This document shows, one piece after another, positions 57,762-64,000 of a DNA stretch of 64,000 bases (position 1 is its first letter; each line of letters starts with the position of its first letter). Position numbers and translations under genes: made by a program. The notes beneath the pieces were generated by a model. That model was not told the DNA's origin. It saw only the letters and a list, made by a program, of their open reading frames with translations, and did not search any database. Origin of the DNA: Pseudonocardia sp. DSM 110487 (GTDB lineage: Bacteria; Actinomycetota; Actinomycetes; Mycobacteriales; Pseudonocardiaceae); NCBI RefSeq assembly GCF_019468565.1, contig NZ_CP080521.1, forward strand, positions 496,001 through 560,000. Direction: 5' to 3'.

Positions 57762-58687
57762 CGTTGCTGGCCGTGCAGAACCTCACCGTCGACTACGGGT
57801 CCGTCCGGGCGCTCGACGGCGCCGACCTGGTCGTCGAGGCGGGGGAGACCGTCGGGATCGTGGGGGAGAGCGGCTCGGGCAAGTCGACGCTGGGCTCCGC
57901 GATCGGGCGGCTGCTGCCGCGCACCGCCCATGTCGACGGTGAGGTGCGCGTCGCGGGGGAGCACGTGCTCGCGCTCGCGCCGCCGGGGATGCGTCGGCTG
58001 CGCCGCGAGCGGCTCGGCTTCGTGTTCCAGGACCCGATCGCCGCGCTCGACCCGACCATGCGGATCGGCGCCCAGCTGCGGCTCGTGCTCGGCAGGCGGG
58101 CGGACCCGCTGCCGCACCTGGAACGCGTCCGGCTCGCCGATCCCGCGCGGGTCGCGCGCTTGTTCCCGCACCAGCTCTCCGGCGGCATGGCGCAGCGGGT
58201 GGCGCTGGCCATCGCGATGGCCGGACGGCCGCGGCTGCTGGTGGCCGACGAGCCGACGTCCGCCCTTGACGCGCAGGTCCGCGAGGATGTCCTCGGCATG
58301 CTGTTCGACCTCGCCGCGGAGAACGGCACGACGATCCTGTGGCTGAGCCACGACCTCACCGCCGTCGCACGCCGCTGCTCGCGCATCGCTGTGATGTACG
58401 GCGGGCGCGTGGTCGAGGACGGGCCCGTCGCCGAGGTGCTCGATCGGCCTGCACACCCGTACACGGCGGCGCTGGCCCGATCGGCGCCTGCCATGGCGGC
58501 GCTCGGTGAGCGGCTCGCGCCCGTGCCGGGACGGCCGCCCGTGCTCGACGGCCCCGCGGCGGGCTGCGCGTTCGCGCCGCGGTGTGCACACGCCGAGGAC
58601 CGCTGCGCGACGCAGCGGCCGGGGCCGAGCACGGTCCGGGACCGGCAGGTGCTCTGCCACCTAGCATCCGACCTGGTGAACGCATGA
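57758..58687 (+). CDS. ABC transporter ATPase DppD/OppD-like
   Basis: 309 residues: Walker A VGESGSGKST near 40, Q-loop FVFQDPIAALDP, signature LSGGMAQRVALA near 139, Walker B LLVADEPTSALD near 164, and His in LSHDLT. The C-terminal oligopeptide-permease extension includes the four-Cys region GCAFAPRCAHAEDRC. Coupled at both ends by ATGA overlaps. Confidence 0.92.
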   Translation: MTLLAVQNLTVDYGSVRALDGADLVVEAGETVGIVGESGSGKSTLGSAIGRLLPRTAHVDGEVRVAGEHVLALAPPGMRRLRRERLGFVFQDPIAALDPTMRIGAQLRLVLGRRADPLPHLERVRLADPARVARLFPHQLSGGMAQRVALAIAMAGRPRLLVADEPTSALDAQVREDVLGMLFDLAAENGTTILWLSHDLTAVARRCSRIAVMYGGRVVEDGPVAEVLDRPAHPYTAALARSAPAMAALGERLAPVPGRPPVLDGPAAGCAFAPRCAHAEDRCATQRPGPSTVRDRQVLCHLASDLVNA

Positions 58688-59421
58688 TCCTCGAGCTCGA
58701 CGACGTCACGGTCACGTTCGCCACCGGCCCGCCGCTGCGCCGGGAGCACGTCCACGCGCTGTGCGACGTCACCCTGGCCGTCGCCGAGGGCGAGACGCTC
58801 GGCCTCGTCGGCGAGTCGGGTTCGGGGAAGACGACGGCGAGCCGCGTTGCGCTGGGGCTGCAACGGCCCACCGCGGGGGTGGTCCGGTTCGCCGGGCGGC
58901 CCTTCCCGCGGCGGCGCCGCGAGCTGGCCGGGCAGATGCAGGCGGTGCTGCAACACCCGCAGTGGTCGCTGAACCCGCGGATGCGGGTGGGGCAGAGCGT
59001 CGCCGAGCCGCTCGTCGTGCTCGGGGAGCGAGCGCCGGAGCGGGTGGAGGAGATGCTGGAGCGCGTGGGCCTGCCGCCCGAGCTCGGCGCCCGGTACCCG
59101 CACGAGCTCTCCGGCGGGCAGCGCCAGCGCGTGTCGATCGCCCGTGCCCTCGTCACGCTGCCGCGGTTCATCGTGTTCGACGAGGCCGTGAGCGCGCTCG
59201 ACGTCTCCGTGCAGGCGCAGATCCTCAACCTCGTCCGGGACCTCCAGCAGGAGTTCGGCTTCAGCGCGCTGTTCATCTCGCACGACCTCGGCGCCGTCCG
59301 CTACGTCGCACATCGGATCGCGGTCATGCGGGCAGGCGAGATCGTCGAGACCGGCCCGACCGAGACGTTCTACGCCGGACCGGCGCACGACTACTCGAAA
59401 CAGCTCTGGGAGGCCCTGTGA
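58684..59421 (+). CDS. ABC transporter ATPase DppF/OppF-like, short form
   Basis: 245 residues: Walker A VGESGSGKTT near 44, signature LSGGQRQRVSIARAL near 143, Walker B FIVFDEAVSALD near 164 and SHDLGAVRY. It ends shortly after the nucleotide-binding domain and lacks the roughly 80-residue C-terminal extension of most OppF/DppF proteins. Overlaps the P1 hydrolase start (GTGA). Confidence 0.9.
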   Translation: MILELDDVTVTFATGPPLRREHVHALCDVTLAVAEGETLGLVGESGSGKTTASRVALGLQRPTAGVVRFAGRPFPRRRRELAGQMQAVLQHPQWSLNPRMRVGQSVAEPLVVLGERAPERVEEMLERVGLPPELGARYPHELSGGQRQRVSIARALVTLPRFIVFDEAVSALDVSVQAQILNLVRDLQQEFGFSALFISHDLGAVRYVAHRIAVMRAGEIVETGPTETFYAGPAHDYSKQLWEAL

Positions 59422-60389
59422 CCCCGCGCCTGGTGACGCCGTCGACCTTCGCGCCGGACGTCCCCGCCAACGGGGACCTCCCGCTGGTCCCGCAGCCCAG
59501 CCCGGGCCGGGAGTCGGTTGCCTTCGACCTGCCTGGCGTCCTGGTCGGCACCGCCGAGTACGCCGAGGGGCCCACCGGGTGCACGGTCGTCCACGTCCCG
59601 GCAGGCGCGCGCACGGCCGTCGATGCGCGCGGAGGCGCGGTCGGCCTGACCGGCGGCTACGGGTTCAACCACGCCATCTGCCTTGCGGGCGGGTCGGTGT
59701 ACGGGCTGGCGGCGGCCGCCGGCGTCAGCGCGGAGCTGCTCGCACGGCGCCGCAACCGGGTCAAGTGGGACGAGCTGCAGCTCGTGTCCGGCGCGGTCGT
59801 CTACGACTTCTCGACGAGGGACAACGCGATCCATCCGGACGCCGAGCTCGGGCGCGCGGCGCTGCGCAACGCCCGCGACGGGCTGTTCCCCGTGGGACGG
59901 TGCGGGGCGGGCGCCAGCACCTCGGTCGGCAAGGTCGACGCCCCGCGCGCCGAGCTCGCCGGGCAGGGAGCGGCCTTCCGGGCCGTCGGCGAGATCAAGG
60001 TCCTCTTCGCGACGGTGCTCAACGCCGTCGGGGTCGTCGTAGACCGGGAGGGCACGATCGTGCGCGGCAACTTCCACGCCGACGAGGGGGCGCGCCGCCA
60101 TCCGCACCTCGACTACGCCGATGGCATCGCCGCGGCCGTCCACGGCAACACCACGCTCTCGGTGCTGGTCACGAACGCCCGGCTCACCGACCGCGAGCTG
60201 GACCAGCTCGGCAAGCAGGTGCACAGCTCCATGCACCGCGGCATCCAGCCGTTCCACACCGAGAACGACGGCGATGTCCTGTTCACGCTGACCACGGACG
60301 AGGTGGACCTGAACGGCCTCAAGCCCACCGGCCTCGGCGCGATCGCCTCCGAGGTGGCGTGGGACGCGATCCTCTGCGGCGCGCGCTGA
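59418..60389 (+). CDS. P1-family (S58/DmpA, NylC-like) self-cleaving amidohydrolase
   Basis: 323 residues. Family features: GPTGCTVVHVPAG, GGAVGLTGGYGFNHAICLAGGS, GRCGAGASTSVGK, and the autocleavage region AAVHGNTTLSVLVTN, with Asn244-Thr245 matching the Asn-Thr cleavage site of NylC (6-aminohexanoate oligomer hydrolase); DmpA-type aminopeptidases have Ser at this point. The mature enzyme is expected as alpha (1-244) and beta (245-323) chains with Thr245 as nucleophile, hydrolysing amide bonds of beta- or omega-amino-acid oligomers or similar. Cytoplasmic; coupled to the importer. Confidence 0.88.
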   Translation: MTPRLVTPSTFAPDVPANGDLPLVPQPSPGRESVAFDLPGVLVGTAEYAEGPTGCTVVHVPAGARTAVDARGGAVGLTGGYGFNHAICLAGGSVYGLAAAAGVSAELLARRRNRVKWDELQLVSGAVVYDFSTRDNAIHPDAELGRAALRNARDGLFPVGRCGAGASTSVGKVDAPRAELAGQGAAFRAVGEIKVLFATVLNAVGVVVDREGTIVRGNFHADEGARRHPHLDYADGIAAAVHGNTTLSVLVTNARLTDRELDQLGKQVHSSMHRGIQPFHTENDGDVLFTLTTDEVDLNGLKPTGLGAIASEVAWDAILCGAR

Positions 60390-61015
60390 TGTTCGAGTTC
60401 CCGCGCTTCGCGACCGACGATCCGCGCCACGCCGTCGAGCTGGTGCGGGCACACCCGTTCGCGCTGGTCGTCAGCAGCGTCGACGGTGTGCCGGTCGGGA
60501 CGAACGTCCCGGTGATCGAGCAGGGTCGGGTGGACGCGACGTTCGTCGGCACGACGCTGCTCGGCCACATGGCGAAGGCCAATCCGCACTGGCGGGGGTT
60601 CGAGGGGTCCCCGCCAGTGCTGGTGGTGTTCGGCGGGCCGCACGGCTACGTGTCGCCCACCGCGTACGCCACCGACCCGGCCGTGCCGACGTGGAACTAC
60701 GCCGCCGTGCACCTGACCGGCACCGTCGAGCTCATCACCGATCCGGGTGCGACCTTGGCCGTCGTAGAGGCCACGGTGCGGGCGATGGAGTCGACGCGCA
60801 CGCCGGCATGGTGCCCCAGCGCCCGTTCCCGCGAGCGGTTCGCGCAGATCCTGCCGGGAGTGGTGGCGTTCCGGATCCACGTCACCGCGGAACGGAGCCT
60901 GTTCAAGTTGAGCCAGGACATCGACGCGGAGCGGCGTGGCAGGGTGCAGGACGAGTTGCGTTCCACCGGGAACGTCCCATTGGCCGATCTGATGGAGGAG
61001 GTCAACTCGGCGTGA
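60389..61015 (+). CDS. FMN-binding PaiB-like protein
   Basis: 208 residues with the PaiB/FMN-binding split-barrel pattern: AHPFALVVSSVDGVPVGTNVPV, LLGHMAKANPHW, VLVVFGGPHGYVSPTAY, TWNYAAVHLTG and the C-terminal LFKLSQD. PaiB was named as a transcriptional regulator linked with a polyamine acetyltransferase in Bacillus; the fold is that of FMN oxidoreductases. Its placement in an amine oxidase operon fits an amine-related role. TGATG overlap with the P1 gene. Confidence 0.85.
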   Translation: MFEFPRFATDDPRHAVELVRAHPFALVVSSVDGVPVGTNVPVIEQGRVDATFVGTTLLGHMAKANPHWRGFEGSPPVLVVFGGPHGYVSPTAYATDPAVPTWNYAAVHLTGTVELITDPGATLAVVEATVRAMESTRTPAWCPSARSRERFAQILPGVVAFRIHVTAERSLFKLSQDIDAERRGRVQDELRSTGNVPLADLMEEVNSA

Positions 61016-62073
61016 CCATCCCGACCCACACGTCCACCGAGATCGATCCGCACGCCCGCGGCAGCGAGTTCGGGGCCCGGTGGCCCGCCGAGGTCGCGGC
61101 GACGTTCCACGGATACGCCGAGCTCTTCGACGCGCACGGCGCCACCGCGGCGCGCGTGCGCTCGTACGCGGAGGAGGCGCTGCGCAGCACCGAGAAGTGG
61201 GCGCCCGCGCTGGCCGCCGAGATGGCCGGCATCGCTGAGGGCGCGGGCCTCGCGGCCTGGCAGGTGGGGGCCGTCAACGCGCGCACCGAGATCCTCGCCG
61301 CCCTCGATGCGGTGGGGGAGGGCGAGTGCTCCACGGCCGTCGTGCTGCCTGGCGGCGGTGCGCCGCGCACGGTGCAGACCTGGGACTGGCACCCGCACCT
61401 GCGCGAGGTGCCGGTGCTGTGGGCCTACGAGCCGTGCGCGGGCCGTGTGGTGCGGACGTTCACCGAGTTCGGCGTGCTGGCCAAGATCGGGGTCAGCACC
61501 GCGGGACTGGGCGTCCACTTCAACATCCTTCGCCACGCGTCGGACAGCGCCGAGATCGGCGTCCCCGTGCACCTGGTCGCACGCCGCATCCTCGACGAGG
61601 CCGCCACGGTGGACGAGGCCGTCGACCTGGCGCGGACGGCGCGGACCTCAGCCTCCACCGCCATCACGGTGGTCACCGCCGACGCGGCCGCCACGCTCGA
61701 GCTGTGCCCGGACGGCGTTGCGGTGGTCCCCGCGGACGGCGTCCTGCTGCACACCAACCACTTCCTCGACCCGGACCTCGCGATCGGCGAGCGGCTGGCC
61801 GTCGAGCGGCCGCTGACGTACGACCGGCTGACGCATCTGCGCGACCACGTCGACGGCCTGGCCGCCGTCGACGTCACGGCCAGGGCGGAGGCCCTGGTGA
61901 GCCACGGTCCCCACCAGGCACCGGTGTGCGCGCACCCCGACCCCTCGGCCGCGCTGCACGAGCGCTGGGAGACGGTGGCGACGATCAGCCTGGACGTCGC
62001 CGCCGGCAGCGTGCTCGTGCACGAGGGCGGGCCATGTGGAGTCATCGCCGACACCTGGCAGACCTTCCCCTGA
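61012..62073 (+). CDS. C45 family self-processing acyltransferase/hydrolase (IPN acyltransferase-like)
   Basis: 353 residues. The Ntn-hydrolase pro-region has MAGIAEGAGLAAWQVGAVNARTEIL, then GEGECSTAVV with Cys106 as the expected new N-terminal nucleophile after cleavage. It continues QTWDWHP, KIGVSTAGLGVHFNILR (oxyanion region with Asn) and HTNHFLDP. Family members transfer or remove acyl groups from amines (6-aminopenicillanate acyltransferase) or hydrolyse acyl amides. GTG 61012 overlaps the PaiB-like stop. Last gene of the operon; convergent with the SnoaL gene. Confidence 0.87.
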   Translation: MTIPTHTSTEIDPHARGSEFGARWPAEVAATFHGYAELFDAHGATAARVRSYAEEALRSTEKWAPALAAEMAGIAEGAGLAAWQVGAVNARTEILAALDAVGEGECSTAVVLPGGGAPRTVQTWDWHPHLREVPVLWAYEPCAGRVVRTFTEFGVLAKIGVSTAGLGVHFNILRHASDSAEIGVPVHLVARRILDEAATVDEAVDLARTARTSASTAITVVTADAAATLELCPDGVAVVPADGVLLHTNHFLDPDLAIGERLAVERPLTYDRLTHLRDHVDGLAAVDVTARAEALVSHGPHQAPVCAHPDPSAALHERWETVATISLDVAAGSVLVHEGGPCGVIADTWQTFP

Positions 62074-62081
62074 CGGGGAGC

Positions 62082-62435
62082 TCAGAGCAGGTCGCGGACG
62101 GTGTTCCCGACGCTCTGGCTCGCCCCCCACAGCTCGGCGATCCGCCCGTCCTCCACGCGGAACATCTCCATCAAGGTGACGTCCTCGGCGGAGAACCCGG
62201 AGATCGTGGCCCGCAGGCTGACCAGGTCGCCGTCAGCAACGACGTCGTCGACGACGGAGTGCATGTCCGGAAACTTCTGGCTGATCGCGCTCCACGTCTC
62301 CTTGACGTGCTCGGCCCCCGACGTGCCCATGGGATGGCTGAAGAAGTCCGGGGTGAAGATGTCGTCCACCGCTTCGAAGTTCCTCGTGTTGAAGGCTTCG
62401 TGCATGCGGTAGGCGAGGGCGCGCGCGTTCGTCAT
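62082..62435 (-). CDS. SnoaL-like (ester cyclase) protein
   Basis: 117 residues of NTF2-like fold: MHEAFNTRNFEAVDDIFTPDFFSHP, FPDMHSVVDDVVADGDLVSLR and MFRVEDGRIAELWG, matching the SnoaL polyketide cyclase/ester cyclase group. ATG 62435 has AGGAG six bases upstream. Divergent from a TetR gene with a shared operator region, so it is the probable target of that regulator. Substrate unknown. Confidence 0.83.
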   Translation of the reverse strand: MTNARALAYRMHEAFNTRNFEAVDDIFTPDFFSHPMGTSGAEHVKETWSAISQKFPDMHSVVDDVVADGDLVSLRATISGFSAEDVTLMEMFRVEDGRIAELWGASQSVGNTVRDLL

Positions 62436-62447
62436 CACGTCTCCTAA

Positions 62448-62491
62448 ACGATCGGTCAGTAAGTGAGAGCCTGCTCCACTTACCGATCGGT
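62448..62491. promoter_or_regulatory. Two TetR operator-like boxes in the divergent region
   Basis: ACCGATCGGT (62482-62491) is a perfect 10-bp palindrome and AACGATCGGT (62447-62456) differs by one base. They lie in inverted context with CAGTAAGTG and CACTTACC, 20 bases before the TetR GTG and 12 bases before the SnoaL ATG. Confidence 0.65.
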
Positions 62492-62510
62492 CGTCAAGTA
62501 CCGTGCACAT

Positions 62511-63059
62511 GTGACCGACGAGCCCGGCACCCGTGGGCGGATAATGGCGATCGCGCTGGAGCTGTTCTCGGCGCAGGGCTACGCGGGCACCTCGGTCGCC
62601 GACATCGCGGGCAGGCTGGGGACGACCAAGGCTGCGCTGTACTACCACTTCGGCTCGAAGGCGGAGATCCTCGACGCCCTGCTCGGCGAGCCGCTCGCGG
62701 CCTATGCCCGACTCGTGCACTCCGGACCGCGCACGCTGGAAGACCTGCTCGCGGCCGTCATCGACACCACCGCGGAGTCATCGGGGCTCCACGGCCTGAT
62801 CGCCAGCGACCCGTCGGCACGGGCGGCGATCCGCGAGCGGACACGCCGGCTCGGTGCCGACGAGATCAACGACACGCTCCTCGCGGAGCTGGCGGGCCCT
62901 CGGCCGAGTGCGGCACGGCGGGTCGCCGCGCATGCCGCCTACGCCGTCGCCAAACAAGGAACCTTGAGCCTCATGGCGGAGATCGGACGCATGACACCGC
63001 GCGGCCGAGCAGAGCTCCTCGCCGCCGCGCTCCGTGCCCTCGACGATCAGCGAAGTTGA
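62511..63059 (+). CDS. TetR family transcriptional regulator
   Basis: 182 residues: GRIMAIALELFSAQGYAGTSVADIAGRLGTTKAALYYHFGSKAEILDAL (in part) is the TetR HTH near 10-55. The C-terminal domain (60-180) is Ala/Arg rich. GTG 62511. It is divergent from the SnoaL-like gene and likely represses both through the CGATCGGT boxes. Confidence 0.87.
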   Translation: MTDEPGTRGRIMAIALELFSAQGYAGTSVADIAGRLGTTKAALYYHFGSKAEILDALLGEPLAAYARLVHSGPRTLEDLLAAVIDTTAESSGLHGLIASDPSARAAIRERTRRLGADEINDTLLAELAGPRPSAARRVAAHAAYAVAKQGTLSLMAEIGRMTPRGRAELLAAALRALDDQRS

Positions 63060-63197
63060 AGGCGCTTGCTGGTGCACGGGCTTTCCTCGACCCCAGGGGC
63101 TTCGTTCGGGAAGTGGGACCTCGGGCACACTCCGGAATCACGCGGTTCGACCGCGTGGTTCGGCGTGAACAGTGATCATCGAGTCAGGGAGCTGTTC

Positions 63198-64000
63198 ATG
63201 CGTGCCGTCCGGATCGATCGTTTCGGTGAGCCGTCGGTGCTACGGGTCGACGAGGTTCCCGAGCCCGAGCCCGAAGACGGCGAGGTGCTGATCCGCGCCA
63301 TCGCGACGAGCATCAACCCGGTCGACGACAAGACACGCGAGGGCGCCATCGGGGAGGGGACGCCGCCGCTGCCGATGACGCTCGGCTGGGACCTCGCTGG
63401 TGTCGTGCTCGACGGTGGGACCAGCGACTTCCGGGCTGGGGAGCGGGTCATCGCGATGTCCCACCAGCTGAGCACCGGCCGCGGCACGTGGGCCGACATC
63501 GTGGCGCTGCGGGCAAGCTCGGTCGCGCCCGCACCGGTGTCGGTGAGTCTCGTGGAGGCCGCCACGCTGCCGCTGGCCGGGCTGTCCGCCCTGCAGACGT
63601 TGAGGTGGCTGGCAGTGTCGGCGGGTGAACGGCTGCTGATCGCTGGAGCAGCTGGCGCCGTCGGTGGATTGGCTCTGCAGCTCGCCCGGGCACGAGGGGT
63701 CCGGGTGGACGCTCTGGTCTCCCGCGAAGCCCAACTCGACATCACCAGGAACCACGGCGCCGAGTTCGCTACCACTGACCCGGCCGCACTTGCCGATCGA
63801 CACTACGACGCCGTCTTCGACACCTTCGGTGCTTTCGTCACCGACGCCGTGGTCGAAGGCGGCCGATACGCCTCGATCGCAACGCAGGCCGGCCCGGTTC
63901 CTGATCTGTCCGCGAGGAATGTTCGGACCACGGTCAATCAGGTTCGCGAGGACGGCGCCGGACTACGCGAAGTCGTGAAGCATGTCGATCAGGGTTCGGT
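63198..64000 (+). CDS. Zinc-independent NADPH:quinone oxidoreductase-like (MDR family), 3' end outside window
   Basis: 267 residues present, cut by the window edge. It starts MRAVRIDRFGEPSVLRVDEVP, has the GroES-like domain with TSINPVDDKTREG and LGWDLAGVV, and the Rossmann motif LLIAGAAGAVGGLALQLARARG near 148. Zinc-ligand residues of true alcohol dehydrogenases are absent, placing it with quinone oxidoreductase-like MDR proteins. ATG 63198 follows AGGGA by seven bases. It lies 138 bases after the TetR gene; that gap holds nothing recognisable. Confidence 0.85.
   Translation, partial: MRAVRIDRFGEPSVLRVDEVPEPEPEDGEVLIRAIATSINPVDDKTREGAIGEGTPPLPMTLGWDLAGVVLDGGTSDFRAGERVIAMSHQLSTGRGTWADIVALRASSVAPAPVSVSLVEAATLPLAGLSALQTLRWLAVSAGERLLIAGAAGAVGGLALQLARARGVRVDALVSREAQLDITRNHGAEFATTDPAALADRHYDAVFDTFGAFVTDAVVEGGRYASIATQAGPVPDLSARNVRTTVNQVREDGAGLREVVKHVDQGS

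Overview
The window is high-GC bacterial chromosome. GTG starts are frequent, genes often overlap by four bases (GTGA/ATGA), and the content (sterol-carrier protein beside purL, DUF3040, DUF2334, many ECF sigma factors and TetR/GntR/LacI regulators, no IS or prophage genes) points to an actinobacterium, most likely order Pseudonocardiales and perhaps Pseudonocardia. The genus is an inference. No rRNA, tRNA, CRISPR array or insertion sequence was seen, and no stretch over 300 bases lacks a gene.

Layout. 0-12 kb: a glyoxylate/oxalate-type catabolic block. It holds a divergent ThDP enzyme and ketopantoate-reductase-like gene, the operon sucC-sucD-hyi-garR-gcl, a divergent oxalate/formate-type MFS transporter, and a GntR/FCD regulator. 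Five copies of a CATAC-N-GTATG-type site sit upstream of these genes and probably define one regulon. 12-18 kb: ArfB-like release factor, an ABC exporter with a divergent GbsR/MarR regulator, and a regulator-methyltransferase-FAD monooxygenase operon. The two regulators are paralogues and each has an 18-bp TTTCA-N8-TGAAA palindrome upstream. 18-22.7 kb: a cation homeostasis block (nhaA, DUF3040, SPFH protein, second nhaA, holin-X-like protein) in which three transcripts appear to begin with the same 19-nt motif, a candidate cis-regulatory RNA. 22.7-30 kb: epoxide-hydrolase-like protein without its nucleophile, purD, a secreted repeat protein, an aminotransferase, a K+ channel and a threonine aldolase.

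30-51 kb: purine biosynthesis in pieces (purB-purC, purS-purQ, purL, purF-purM, with purD at 24 kb) interleaved with an ECF sigma/membrane protein pair, a TetR regulator, a deacetylase, an MBL hydrolase, a PP2C phosphatase/histidine kinase/response regulator operon, an Rrf2-RidA pair, an ECF41 sigma factor with its carboxymuconolactone-decarboxylase partner, and a PAS-GGDEF-EAL protein. Together the pur genes cover most of the route from PRPP to SAICAR/AICAR; purN, purE/K and purH are outside the window.

51-62 kb: a LacI regulator faces a nine-gene, translationally coupled operon encoding a copper amine oxidase, a five-component oligopeptide-type ABC importer, a P1-family (NylC/DmpA-like) hydrolase, a PaiB-like FMN protein and a C45 acyltransferase-type hydrolase. 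This looks like an uptake and degradation system for an amide-linked amine or omega/beta-amino-acid compound and is the most system-like novelty here, together with the nhaA leader motif. 62-64 kb: a SnoaL-like protein, a divergent TetR regulator and the start of a quinone-oxidoreductase-like gene.
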